Both the position numbers and the translations under genes were made by a program. Below, in pieces: positions 51,175 through 59,809 of a stretch of DNA of 64,000 nucleotides (within the stretch, counting starts at the first letter, position 1; each line of letters begins with the position of its first letter). This DNA is from Kribbella flavida DSM 17836 (GTDB lineage: Bacteria > Actinomycetota > Actinomycetes > Propionibacteriales > Kribbellaceae): the NCBI RefSeq assembly GCF_000024345.1, contig NC_013729.1:1178001-1242000 (forward strand). The letters are read 5' to 3'. The notes beneath the pieces are model-generated. The model saw only the letters and a list, made by a program, of their open reading frames with translations, did not search any database and was not told where the DNA came from.

Positions 51175-53301
51175 TTGGCCCGACGAGGCCAGCGCCAGCC
51201 CGGCGCCGCCACCCGTACCGGTTCCCGCAGCCGGCGCCGCGTCCGCGACGCCGACGCCCAGGGGCTCATCCCGGTGCTCGCCAAGGCCGTCCGGGAGGTG
51301 GAGGCCGCCGTCGAGCGCGGCACCGCCCAGCCGTCGGTCCGGACCAAGTTCCAGGTGGTCGCGCTGCTGGTCCGCGAGGAGCGGACCCGGGTGAACGCCG
51401 ATCCCGGGGCCACCGACGCCTACCGCGCCGAGCAGCTGCGCCGCCTCGACGGGGTGGCGACGATCCTGGCCAAGACGGCCGCGCGGGACACCTCGCTGCT
51501 GGCGCTGCTCGCCGAGGACGCGGTGATGTCCGAGGCGGCCGTGGCGCTCAAGCGCGAGATGATGCTGGCCGCCGGTCTCGAGCCGCCGGCCGAGAAGCCC
51601 GCACCGGCCGAGCCGACCGAGGCGCCCGCCGCGCCCGCCCGCCGGGTGGTGCCGCAGTCGGTGGTTTCCCGGCAGCTGGCGAACCCGTTCCTGGCTCCCG
51701 ATTTCTCCGCAGCCGCGCCGCGTGAGCCGCGCGCCCGCCGGCTGGCCGGCTGGGAGCTGATCGGCCCGCTGCTCAGGTCGTTCGAGCACGCCGCCGCCTC
51801 GGCCAGCAAGACCCTGCCCGCGCCCACGTCGCTGCTGGCGCCGGGCGGGCGGGAATTGATGCCGCACCAGGCGCGACTGGTCGCCGCGGCGGCCGCGGGT
51901 CACCGGACCTTCCTGCTGGCCGACGAGCCCGGCCTGGGCAAGACCGCGCAGGCGCTGCTCGCCGCGCAGGCTGCCAACGCGTACCCGCTGCTGGTCGTCG
52001 TACCGAACGTGGTGAAGACCAACTGGGCCCGTGAGGCCGGGCTGTGGACGCCGCACAAGAAGGCGACGGTGATCCACGGCGACGGCGACACCATCGACGG
52101 CTTCGCCGACATCGTGGTCGTCAACTACGAGGTGCTCGACCGGCACGTCGGCTGGCTCGGCGACCTGGGCTTCCGCGGCATGGTCGTCGACGAGGCGCAC
52201 TTCATCAAGAACAAGAAGTCCCAGCGGTCCCGCAACGTGCTGCAGCTGTCCGAGCGGATCCGGACCCGCGCCGGCCGGCCGCTGCTGATGGCGCTGACCG
52301 GTACGCCGCTGATCAACGACATCGAGGACTTCACCGCGATCTGGCAGTTCCTCGGCTGGATCGACGAGAAGAGCCCGGGGGCCGAGCTGATGGAGGCGCT
52401 CGAGGAGACCGGGCTGACCCCGGCCGACCCGGGCTTCGCCGCGGCCGCCCGGGCGCGGGTGATCGACCTGGGCATCGTCCGGCGCCGCAAGGTCGACGTG
52501 GCCGCCGACATCCCGGCCCGCCGGGTCGCCGACCTGCCGGTCGAGCTCGACGGCGCCGTCGGCCGGTCGATCCGGGACGCCGAGCGGGAACTGGCCGACC
52601 GCCTGGTCGCGCGGTACGACAGTGCGATCGCGACCCGCAGCTCGGGCAGCGAGGTGGACGGCATCGACCACGACCTGGTCCGCCGGGTGGCCGGCTGGGA
52701 GCGGGCCGACACCGCGAAGTCCGCGGAGAACGTGTTCAGCCTGGTCCGCCGGATCGGCAAGGCGAAGGCCGGGCTGGCCGCGGACTACGCCGCCCAGCTC
52801 GCGCACAACGTCGGCAAGGTGGTGTTCTTCGCCCGGCACATCGAGGTGATGGACGTCGCGGAGCAGACCTTCGCCGAGCGCGGCATCCGCTACTGCTCGA
52901 TCCGCGGCGACCAGTCGTCGACGGCACGGCAGAAGAACATCGACGCGTTCGTGAACGACGCGGGCGTCGCGATCGCGGTCTGCTCGTTGCTGACCGCCGG
53001 TGTCGGCCTCAACCTGCAGGTCGCGTCGAACGTCGTGCTCGCGGAGCTGTCCTGGACGAACGCCGAGCAGACGCAGGCGATCGACCGGGTGCACCGGATC
53101 GGGCAGGAGGAGCCGGTCACCGCGTGGCGGATCATCGCCGCGCAGACGATCGACACCCGGATCGCGGACCTGATCGACGCCAAGGCCGGGCTGGCCGCGA
53201 TGGCGCTGGACGGTTCCGACGAGGAGGTCGGGGCGTCGGCCGACGTCCAGCTCGAGGCGCTGGTGGAACTGCTGACGAACGCGCTGGCTGCCCGGGCCTG
53301 A
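51175..53301 (+). CDS. SNF2-family DEAD/DEAH-type helicase (SMARCAL1/HepA-like)
   Basis: 708 aa. Walker A in LLADEPGLGKTAQALLAAQA; DEAH box in GMVVDEAHFIKNKKSQRSRN; motif III MALTGTPLINDIEDFTAIWQ; the C-terminal lobe holds VGLNLQVASNVVLAELSW and AIDRVHRIGQEEPVTAWRII. The first 200 residues are charged and lack a named domain. Such proteins remodel DNA or nucleoprotein; some belong to defence systems, but no nuclease or methylase partner is next to it. TTG start at 51175 has GAGGAGG five bases upstream; longer reading to 50947 has no ribosome site. Confidence 0.88.
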   Translation: MARRGQRQPGAATRTGSRSRRRVRDADAQGLIPVLAKAVREVEAAVERGTAQPSVRTKFQVVALLVREERTRVNADPGATDAYRAEQLRRLDGVATILAKTAARDTSLLALLAEDAVMSEAAVALKREMMLAAGLEPPAEKPAPAEPTEAPAAPARRVVPQSVVSRQLANPFLAPDFSAAAPREPRARRLAGWELIGPLLRSFEHAAASASKTLPAPTSLLAPGGRELMPHQARLVAAAAAGHRTFLLADEPGLGKTAQALLAAQAANAYPLLVVVPNVVKTNWAREAGLWTPHKKATVIHGDGDTIDGFADIVVVNYEVLDRHVGWLGDLGFRGMVVDEAHFIKNKKSQRSRNVLQLSERIRTRAGRPLLMALTGTPLINDIEDFTAIWQFLGWIDEKSPGAELMEALEETGLTPADPGFAAAARARVIDLGIVRRRKVDVAADIPARRVADLPVELDGAVGRSIRDAERELADRLVARYDSAIATRSSGSEVDGIDHDLVRRVAGWERADTAKSAENVFSLVRRIGKAKAGLAADYAAQLAHNVGKVVFFARHIEVMDVAEQTFAERGIRYCSIRGDQSSTARQKNIDAFVNDAGVAIAVCSLLTAGVGLNLQVASNVVLAELSWTNAEQTQAIDRVHRIGQEEPVTAWRIIAAQTIDTRIADLIDAKAGLAAMALDGSDEEVGASADVQLEALVELLTNALAARA

Positions 53302-53343
53302 CCCGGTGAGAGGTTGTCGGCGCCGACCGGTACGTTTCGGCCG

Positions 53344-54069
53344 GTGACGCGTCCCCTTCCCCCCGCCTTCGCCCTGCTCGCCCTCCTTGTTGCCGGATGC
53401 AACTATCCGGGGGCCGGTGCCGACCCCGGTGCACCGTCTCCCGGCCGCTCCGCCCCGACCCGTACGCCGGTCGCGCCGCCACCCGCGACCGGGATCGGGA
53501 AGCTGATCACCGCCGAGCTCGGCAAGGTCCGGGTCGTCGCCGCGCGGCCCGACGTTCCCGGGTACCGGCGGGACAACTTCGGCCCGAGCTGGACCGACGA
53601 CCACACCGGTCCGGGCGGTCACAACGGCTGCGACACCCGCAACGACGTGCTCGCCGCCCAGCTCACCGGAGTGCAGTACCGGGCCCGGTCGAAGTGTGTC
53701 GTCGTGGCCGGGACGCTGCCGTCCGACCCGTACACCGGCCGGCGGACCGAGTTCCGCAAGGCGGAGGCATCGAAGGTGCAGATCGACCATGTGTACCCGC
53801 TCGGCCGGGCGTGGGACCTGGGCGCGGCCCGGTGGCCGGTGCAACGCCGCGTCGACTTCGCGAACGACCAAAGCCTCAACCTGCTCGCCGTCGACGGCCC
53901 GACCAACGCCTCCAAGAACGATGACGGTCCTGGCGAGTGGCTGCCGGTCAACCGCGCTTCGCGCTGTGCCTACGTCCTGCGCTATCTCCAGGTCGCCCGC
54001 AAGTACGCACTGCCCGTCACCAAAGCCGACCAGGACTCGGCCCGGACGATCACCCGCAGCTGCCCGTAG
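53344..54069 (+). CDS. Lipoprotein HNH nuclease (DUF1524/GmrSD C-terminal type)
   Basis: 241 aa. Signal PPAFALLALLVAGC gives a lipobox with Cys at about residue 19, then a Pro-rich linker. The nuclease part has GCDTRNDVLAAQL, KVQIDHVYPLGRAWDLGAAR (the HNH His in DHVYPL), FANDQSLNLLAVDGPTNASK (Asn) and CAYVLRYLQVARKY. Exported DUF1524 proteins are common in actinobacteria and thought to cut extracellular DNA or RNA. GTG 53344 is seven bases after TACGTT; no ribosome site, so leaderless. The TAG stop is supplied by the left end of the element at 54067. Confidence 0.85.
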   Translation: MTRPLPPAFALLALLVAGCNYPGAGADPGAPSPGRSAPTRTPVAPPPATGIGKLITAELGKVRVVAARPDVPGYRRDNFGPSWTDDHTGPGGHNGCDTRNDVLAAQLTGVQYRARSKCVVVAGTLPSDPYTGRRTEFRKAEASKVQIDHVYPLGRAWDLGAARWPVQRRVDFANDQSLNLLAVDGPTNASKNDDGPGEWLPVNRASRCAYVLRYLQVARKYALPVTKADQDSARTITRSCP

Positions 54070-54156
54070 GGCGTGTTGATCAATTCCCTGCGTGCTGCGC
54101 GGCACCCGGCACGGGGCACCTGCTCGCGACTGCTGGGAACTGATCAACACGCCCTA
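54067..54156. mobile_element. MITE-like element with TA borders
   Basis: 86 bases between two TA dinucleotides (54067-54068, 54155-54156). The ends are inverted repeats: GGGCGTGTTGATCA is perfect for 14 bases and the match extends to about 22 with two mismatches (TTCCC shared). There is no ORF inside. TA duplication and terminal inverted repeats fit a non-autonomous relative of an IS630/Tc1- or IS5-type transposon; no transposase is in the window. It sits at the 3' end of the nuclease gene and provides its stop codon. Terminator hairpin is the other possible role. Confidence 0.58.
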
Positions 54157-54289
54157 GCAGTGGAGACCCAGTCGGCGCCTTCGTGCGAGCGACGACGCCG
54201 ACCGGGTGCTGCCCGGCAGGTACCCGGGGCGAAACGGTCGGCCGCGGACGTCGCGGACCTGGTCCTGGCCGACGACGCGGCTCGGGTCG

Positions 54290-54880
54290 TCAGATCTTCG
54301 GCGGGCGTCCGGCGGCGCGGCGTACGAAGGCCGAGAGCTTGCCGGCCGCCGATCGCCAGTCGAAGGTGGCGGGCGACTGGGGCGGCGGGGTGGGCAGCGG
54401 GTCGGGGGCGCGGTCGACGATCGCCGGGCTCGGCTCGGTGGCGCGTGAGCGGCCGCGGTCGGGCCGGCCGGCCGGTCGTGACCGGCGGGGGCGTCCGCCC
54501 AGTCTCGCGTACGCCGTACCGCGGCGGCGGCGGGCGACCGGGCGCACCTCGGCGGTGGAATCCGGGGCCGCTTCCCGCCGGGCCAGGCCGTAGTGGCCGA
54601 TCAGCCGCTCGGACTGCGCCACGGACAAGGGGCCCTCGGCCTCGATCTCCGGCGCCTTCCTGATGGTTGCCTTCGGCACGGACAGGTGAACCCCGTGCGC
54701 GCCGAGCCGGGCTCCGACCAGTGGTGCCAGGTGGTGCTTCCCGGCGGCCCGGCCGCGGGCGACCGTGGCCCACTCGATCTCGCCGCCTTCGCTGGGGTGC
54801 AGGCCGACCACCGGGCCGATCTTCGCGCCGTTCACGTCGTAGCTGGTCAGGCCGAGCAGTTGCCGCAGGCCGTCCGTCAT
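54290..54880 (-). CDS. PRC-barrel domain protein with basic disordered tail
   Basis: 196 aa. Residues 1-85 are a PRC-barrel (LLGLTSYDVNGAKIGPVVGL, GKHHLAPLVGARLGAHGVHL) ending in a helix SVAQSERLIGHYG. The remainder is Arg/Pro/Ala-rich and probably unstructured, with PPPQSPATFDWRSAAGKLSA close to the end. PRC barrels occur in stress and photosynthesis-related proteins and often act as interaction modules. GAGGTGA lies five bases before the ATG at 54880. The 133 bases between it and the MITE-like element show no gene. Confidence 0.75.
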   Translation of the reverse strand: MTDGLRQLLGLTSYDVNGAKIGPVVGLHPSEGGEIEWATVARGRAAGKHHLAPLVGARLGAHGVHLSVPKATIRKAPEIEAEGPLSVAQSERLIGHYGLARREAAPDSTAEVRPVARRRRGTAYARLGGRPRRSRPAGRPDRGRSRATEPSPAIVDRAPDPLPTPPPQSPATFDWRSAAGKLSAFVRRAAGRPPKI

Positions 54881-55048
54881 CCGACTCACCTCGTCGTCTC
54901 GTCGACGTTCAGTTGATCGGTACCCTGCGTAGTCGGCGACAAACCGCGTGCCACCAGCGGATCGGCGGCAGGATTCGTTGCCGTGGGCGTACCGTTGGGT
55001 TGTGATCACTGATCAGTGGGACGACCGGTCCCACGCCGGGAGAAACCG

Positions 55049-55750
55049 TTGACGGATCATGCGGCGATCCTGGCGCAACTGGCCCGGCTGGCCGCCGCGG
55101 ACGCGAAGGAACGGCACCTCGCCGAGCGGCTCTGCGAGGCGAGCCGGTTGATCCTCGGTGTCACCGGCGCGTCGATCACCGTCGACACCGCGACGTCGAA
55201 CCGCATCACGCTCGCGTCCAGCGACGAGGTCGCCGCCCGGCTGGAGGACTTGCAGGAACTGCTCGGGCAGGGGCCGTGCCGGGAGGCGTTCCAGACCGGG
55301 CTGCCGGTGACGGTCGACCTCGGCGAGCAGGCCGACGAACGCTGGCCGGAGTTCACCCGGGCCGCCCGGGAGGCGGTCGGCGAGCTCCGGATCAGCTGCT
55401 TTCCGATGCGACCGTCACGGCAGTCCGTGTTCGGCACGCTGAGCCTGTACGTGACCGAAGGGGACACGCTGCCCGAGTCCACCGACACCGCCCAGTTCCT
55501 GGCCGACGCGGTGGGCGCCGCGCTGCTGCGCGACCCGACGTCGGAGGACGGCGTCACCGGCGGCGGCGCCTGGTCGGCGCGCGCCCAGATCCACCAGGCC
55601 ACCGGGATGGTGATCGCGCAGCTGCGCCTGTCCACCGACGACGCGCTGGCCATCCTGCGGGCCCACGCCTACGCGCACGACACCACGTTGAGCGACATCG
55701 CGGCCAAGGTCGTCCGCCGTGAGCTCGACTTCACCGAGGGGATTGCATGA
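55049..55750 (+). CDS. GAF-ANTAR RNA-binding regulator (first of tandem)
   Basis: 233 aa. GAF part: LGVTGASITVDTATSNRITL, LLGQGPCREAFQTGLPVTVD, FPMRPSRQSVFGTLSLYV. ANTAR part: AQIHQATGMVIAQLRLSTDD, then ALAILRAHAYAHDTTLSDIA. TTG at 55049 has GGGAGA six bases upstream; the GTG at 55016 has none. It overlaps the next GAF-ANTAR gene by ATGA. Signal and RNA target unknown. Confidence 0.85.
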   Translation: MTDHAAILAQLARLAAADAKERHLAERLCEASRLILGVTGASITVDTATSNRITLASSDEVAARLEDLQELLGQGPCREAFQTGLPVTVDLGEQADERWPEFTRAAREAVGELRISCFPMRPSRQSVFGTLSLYVTEGDTLPESTDTAQFLADAVGAALLRDPTSEDGVTGGGAWSARAQIHQATGMVIAQLRLSTDDALAILRAHAYAHDTTLSDIAAKVVRRELDFTEGIA

Positions 55751-56526
55751 CCGGTCACGAAGGCAGCCAGCCGGAAGCCGTCGATCCGCACGAGGCCGCC
55801 CGTCCGGGAGCCGCTCGCCCGGACCGCGCGCTCACCGAGCTGGCCGCGGCGACCTCGACACTGACCGCGGACCACGACGTCGTCGGCACCACCACGCTGC
55901 TGCTGGCCGGCTGCGCGCGGGCAGTCGGAGCCGCGGCCGCCGGAGTGTTGCTGGCTCGCCCCGACGACCGGGAACTGGAGCTGCTGGCAGCCACCAGTCA
56001 TCGGGCCGAGGAGCTCGACCTGTACCAGTTGCAGGTCGAGCAAGGACCCTGCCTCGACGCGGTGCGCACGGTCGAGACGGTCACCGCGACCGGGGTCAGG
56101 GAGATCGAGCACCGCTGGCCGCTGCTGGTGGACACGTTCCGCGCGGTCGGCGTCGGGGGCGTGCGCGCCGTACCGCTGCTCTGGCACGGGGATGCGCTCG
56201 GCGCGATGAACCTGTTCTTCGCCGACAGTGCGGCGGTCGAGGGCTCAGGCTCCGTGGCGCAGGCGTTCGCGGACATCGCCACCATCGCGATCGTGCACTC
56301 GGGCAGGGTGATGCCGCACGCCGTGATCGCGCAGGCGCGGGCCGCCCTGGACGAGCGGGTGGTGGTCGAACAGGCCAAGGGTGTCCTGGCCCAGACCGAT
56401 CAGCTGGAGCTGGACAAGGCCTTCGACCGGTTGCTGACACTGGCCGCGGAGCGCGGCCGGCCCCTGGGCACCGTCGCGGCCGAGGTGGTCGAGGCCGCCG
56501 GCGAAGGCCGCCCTCCGACCAGTTGA
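55747..56526 (+). CDS. GAF-ANTAR RNA-binding regulator (second of tandem)
   Basis: 259 aa. GAF part: VGAAAAGVLLARPDDRELEL, YQLQVEQGPCLDAVRTVETV, VPLLWHGDALGAMNLFFADS. ANTAR part: ERVVVEQAKGVLAQTDQLEL, then AFDRLLTLAAERGRPLGTVA. ATG at 55747 is coupled to the gene before it by ATGA, so the two proteins are made together and may form mixed dimers. The ANTAR helix 2 is less typical than in the gene at 34793. Confidence 0.85.
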   Translation: MTGHEGSQPEAVDPHEAARPGAARPDRALTELAAATSTLTADHDVVGTTTLLLAGCARAVGAAAAGVLLARPDDRELELLAATSHRAEELDLYQLQVEQGPCLDAVRTVETVTATGVREIEHRWPLLVDTFRAVGVGGVRAVPLLWHGDALGAMNLFFADSAAVEGSGSVAQAFADIATIAIVHSGRVMPHAVIAQARAALDERVVVEQAKGVLAQTDQLELDKAFDRLLTLAAERGRPLGTVAAEVVEAAGEGRPPTS

Positions 56527-56547
56527 CGGCGTACGCCGGGGCGGCGG

Positions 56548-57348
56548 TCAGTCGTCCTTGTGCTCGTCGGGCTCGGCCATCTTGCGGTGGGCCGCGGCCT
56601 TCAGCTTGTCCGGCAGGATCTTGTTGCTCAGCTCCTGGGCCTTGGTCTTCAAGGTGGTGGTGACCTGGCGGTCCTTGCCTGCCATCAGGGCCTCGAAGCC
56701 CTGCCGCGCGACGGTGGCGGGATCGTCCTTGCCGGCGCGGCCCATCGGGGTGTCGTCCATCCCGGCGCGGTGGAAGAAGTTGGTCTCCGTCGGGCCGGGC
56801 ATCAGGGACGTGATGGTCACCGGCGAGTCCTTCAGCTCGTTCTGCAGGGCCTCGGCGAAGGACTGCAGGAACGACTTGCTGGCGTTGTAGATCGCCTGGA
56901 ACGAGCCCGGCATCGTCGACGCGATCGACGAGGTGATCAGCAGCTTGCCGGACTCGGCCGCGATCATGTCGCGGAGCAGGAGCTTGGCCAGGTGCACCGT
57001 GGAGACGACGTTGAGCTGGATCAGCTTCAGCTCGTCACCCAGGTCGTTGTCGAGGAACGCCCCGCCCAGGCCGACGCCGGCGTTCAGCGCGGCGGCGTCG
57101 ACGGCGCGCCCGCCGAGGGCGGAGTACAACCGCTGGACGCCGTCGGAGGTGGCCAGGTCGACGCGGACCGCTTCGACCTGCACGGTCTCGGAGCCGGCTG
57201 TGCGCAGGGTGACGGCGGCCGACTCGATGCCGCCGTCCTCGGCGGCGACGACAAGGTCGTAGCCGTGCTGGGCGAACTGCTTGGCGAGCTCCAAGCCGAT
57301 TCCGCTGGAGGCTCCGGTGATCAGGGCGAGAGGTCGTTGGTCAGCCAT
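56548..57348 (-). CDS. Short-chain dehydrogenase/reductase
   Basis: 266 aa classical SDR. LALITGASSGIGLELAKQFA (TGASSGIG), VDAAALNAGVGLGG for the NNAG region (here LNAG), LLITSSIASTMPG with the catalytic Ser, YNASKSFLQSF with Tyr and Lys. DUF-like C-terminal helices (DRQVTTTLKTKAQELSNKIL) are those of YbbO/YwfH-like SDRs. Substrate unknown. The ATG at 57348 has a poor ribosome site (GAAGGC adjacent). Convergent with the tandem GAF-ANTAR genes, no shared regulation seen. Confidence 0.86.
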   Translation of the reverse strand: MADQRPLALITGASSGIGLELAKQFAQHGYDLVVAAEDGGIESAAVTLRTAGSETVQVEAVRVDLATSDGVQRLYSALGGRAVDAAALNAGVGLGGAFLDNDLGDELKLIQLNVVSTVHLAKLLLRDMIAAESGKLLITSSIASTMPGSFQAIYNASKSFLQSFAEALQNELKDSPVTITSLMPGPTETNFFHRAGMDDTPMGRAGKDDPATVARQGFEALMAGKDRQVTTTLKTKAQELSNKILPDKLKAAAHRKMAEPDEHKDD

Positions 57349-57528
57349 GCCTTCGCGGTACCCCGGGAAAGTGCCCGCAACCGGCGACCGGCGCCGGAAC
57401 ACCTCTTGCGCAGAGTGGCCGGTTGGCTACATCCTGCCGAAGGTTGCGCGGTCAGGCAGCCGCAGCGCGGTCGTGAGAAGGAGCGTTCGGCTGAGCGCTC
57501 CGGCCGCTGAGACGATCGAGGAGATCCG

Positions 57529-58806
57529 ATGAGATTCCGCCCCCGCCCCGTCGTGCTGGCCACGACGGCCTCGCTCGCCCTGGCCGCCGTCGCGGCCGGT
57601 GGGGCCGTCGCCGCCGTCCCGGCGGCCGACACGCCCGCCCCGAGCACCACGGCCGCCGACGCGCCGCCCGCCCCGAGCACCACGGCCGCCGACGCGCCGC
57701 CCGCCCCGAGCACCACGGCCGCCGACGCGGCGTCCGCGCCCGGCGGCGTCCGGTCGCCGGCCGCGACCGACACCGACGGTGACGCACTGCCGGACCTCTG
57801 GGAGACCAACGGGTACGACGCCGACGGCAACGGCACGATCGACGTCGACCTGCCGGCGCTCGGCGCGACGCCGACCAAGAAGGACCTGTTCGTCGAGATG
57901 GACTACATGGCCGGGCGGCTCGCATCGACGACCGCACTGGACCGGATCGTCGAGGTGTTCGCCACCGCGCCGGTCAGCAACCCCGACGGCAGCACCGGGA
58001 TCCGGCTGCACCTCGACGCCGGCGCGGCCCGCGGTACGGCGTACGACCTCGGCGGCGGCAACGAGGTGCCGTACGACAGCAACCTGCAGCCGGCGGTCCA
58101 GCAGACCGACGCGATCAAGGCGGTCCACTTCGCGCCGGCCCGGCAGGCGGTCTTCCACTACATGCTCTGGGCCGACGACTACGACAACACGTGCAGCAGT
58201 GGCAACGCCTTCGCGATCCCGAACGACACGTTCATCGTCACGATGGGCCCGAAGTGCAAGTGGACCGTCACCGAGAACATGGCCGTCGGCACGTTCATCC
58301 ACGAGCTCGGCCACAACCTCGGTCTCACCCACGGCGGCACGGACCACGCCAACTACAAGCCGAACTACCTCAGCGTGATGAACTACTTCTTCCAGTTCGA
58401 CGGAGTACCGCGGACCAGCGGCTCGGCCTGGTTCAGCTACTCCTCCTTCGCGCCGCCCGCGCTCACCGAGACCAGCCTGCGGGAGTCCGTCGGCCTGAAC
58501 ACCAGCGCGGCCTCGACCTGGCGGACGAAGTGGAAGTGCCCGGACGGCACCACCCGGACCTCGGGGGCGGCCAACCTCGGCATCGACTGGAACTGCGACG
58601 GCGACACCACCGACACCGCGGCGGCCGACGTCAACGACGACAACCGCAGCACCACCCTGGCGGCGCAGAACAACTGGGCCTCGATCAGGTTCGGCGGCGG
58701 AGACGTCGGCGGCGGCGGCGAGCAGCACAAGGTCTCGACCTCGGCGGACGCCTTGCGCGAGCTGACCCGGCAGGAGGTCGCCCAGCTCCGGGCCGGCACC
58801 CGCTGA
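57529..58806 (+). CDS. Secreted metzincin-type zinc metalloprotease
   Basis: 425 aa. Signal: RFRPRPVVLATTASLALAAV, cleavage near residue 30. A linker with three PAPSTTAADAP units follows (residues about 36-68). Then a Ca-binding-like DTDGDALPDLWETNGYDADG. The catalytic site is HELGHNLGLTH with His258, Glu259, His262 and His268, the HExxHxxGxxH metzincin motif; Met284 in SVMNY is the Met-turn. GAGGAG lies five bases before the ATG at 57529. Physiological substrate unknown; no propeptide switch was recognised. Confidence 0.84.
   Translation: MRFRPRPVVLATTASLALAAVAAGGAVAAVPAADTPAPSTTAADAPPAPSTTAADAPPAPSTTAADAASAPGGVRSPAATDTDGDALPDLWETNGYDADGNGTIDVDLPALGATPTKKDLFVEMDYMAGRLASTTALDRIVEVFATAPVSNPDGSTGIRLHLDAGAARGTAYDLGGGNEVPYDSNLQPAVQQTDAIKAVHFAPARQAVFHYMLWADDYDNTCSSGNAFAIPNDTFIVTMGPKCKWTVTENMAVGTFIHELGHNLGLTHGGTDHANYKPNYLSVMNYFFQFDGVPRTSGSAWFSYSSFAPPALTETSLRESVGLNTSAASTWRTKWKCPDGTTRTSGAANLGIDWNCDGDTTDTAAADVNDDNRSTTLAAQNNWASIRFGGGDVGGGGEQHKVSTSADALRELTRQEVAQLRAGTR
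57634..57732 (+). repeat. Three 33-bp in-frame tandem repeats
   Basis: Units begin at 57634, 57667 and 57700 and are nearly identical, each starting CCCGCCCCGAGCACCACGG. They encode PAPSTTAADAP three times in the linker of the secreted metalloprotease; the third unit diverges at its last bases. Such repeats change copy number by slippage, so linker length may vary between strains. Confidence 0.85.
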
Positions 58807-58903
58807 CCACTGAGCCGTGCCCCTGGTCACAGGTCAGGGGCACGACTCGCCAGGGCCCTCGCCCGGACGAGTTCACGGTAGATGGCATGCTCGCTGGGTG
58901 GTG

Positions 58904-59809
58904 ATGCACGAGGGGCAGTTGAGTGTATCGGCGGCGACCGTGCGGCAGTTGGTCGCCGAACAGTTTCCGGAGTGGGCCGACGAGCCGGTCACCGAGGTGG
59001 TGTCCCACGGCACCGTGAACGCCTTGTTCCGGATCGGCGACCGGTTCGGCGTCCGGTTCCCCTTGCAGGGTGACGATCCCGCCGCAGTCAGGCGATCGCT
59101 GGAGGCCGAGGCGGCCGCCGCCGCGGAGCTCGCCGGGCGGACGTCGTTCCGTACGCCGGAGCCGGTCGCCCTCGGTGAGCCGGGCGCCGGATACCCGCTG
59201 CCGTGGTCGGTTCAGACCTGGGTCCCGGGTACGCCGGCCACCCCGGACGCGCCCGGCTGGTCGGTGGCGTTCGCGCGGGACCTGGCGACGTTCGTCCGGG
59301 AGGTTCGAACGATCGACACCGCCGGCAGGACGTTCGACCGGGAAGGACGAGGTGGCCTCCTGCCGGACAGCGACGACTGGATGGAGACGTGTTTCGAGCG
59401 CAGCGAACGGCTCATGGACGTCTCCGCGCTGCGCCGGCTCTGGAGCGACCTGCGCGAGCTGCCGCGGACCGGCGCCGACGTGATGACCCACGGCGACCTG
59501 ATCCCGGGCAACGTCCTGGTCGCCGCGGATCGGCTGGCCGGGATCATCGACGTCGGCGGGTTCGGTCCGGCCGATCCCGCGCTCGACCTGGTCGCGGCCT
59601 GGCACCTGCTGGACCCCGAGCCGCGGCAGGCGTTCCGCGACCACCTCGGCTGCTCCGACCTGGAGTGGCAGCGGGGCAAGGCGTGGGCACTGCAACAGGC
59701 GATGGGGCTGGTCTGGTACTACGAGCAGAGCAATCCCCCGATGAGTCTGCTCGGCCGCCGGACCCTGGAACGTCTGCTGGGACAGGGATTCAGCCGTCGT
59801 ACTCCTTGA
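58904..59809 (+). CDS. Aminoglycoside-phosphotransferase-fold kinase
   Basis: 301 aa APH fold. VVSHGTVNALFRIGDRFGVR in the nucleotide lobe; ADVMTHGDLIPGNVLVAADR with the catalytic HGD; AGIIDVGGFGPADPALDLVA with the metal Asp. Relatives include aminoglycoside and macrolide kinases (VgrA/Mph-like) and housekeeping kinases. ATG 58904 is chosen; GTG codons at 58898 and 58901 are alternatives. No clear ribosome site. Its last 20 bases overlap the convergent peptidase gene. Confidence 0.83.
   Translation: MHEGQLSVSAATVRQLVAEQFPEWADEPVTEVVSHGTVNALFRIGDRFGVRFPLQGDDPAAVRRSLEAEAAAAAELAGRTSFRTPEPVALGEPGAGYPLPWSVQTWVPGTPATPDAPGWSVAFARDLATFVREVRTIDTAGRTFDREGRGGLLPDSDDWMETCFERSERLMDVSALRRLWSDLRELPRTGADVMTHGDLIPGNVLVAADRLAGIIDVGGFGPADPALDLVAAWHLLDPEPRQAFRDHLGCSDLEWQRGKAWALQQAMGLVWYYEQSNPPMSLLGRRTLERLLGQGFSRRTP

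Noticed and set aside
51175-54069. Defence island made of SNF2 helicase plus HNH nuclease
   Set aside because: The nuclease is a lipoprotein facing outward with its own promoter, so it cannot partner the cytoplasmic helicase.
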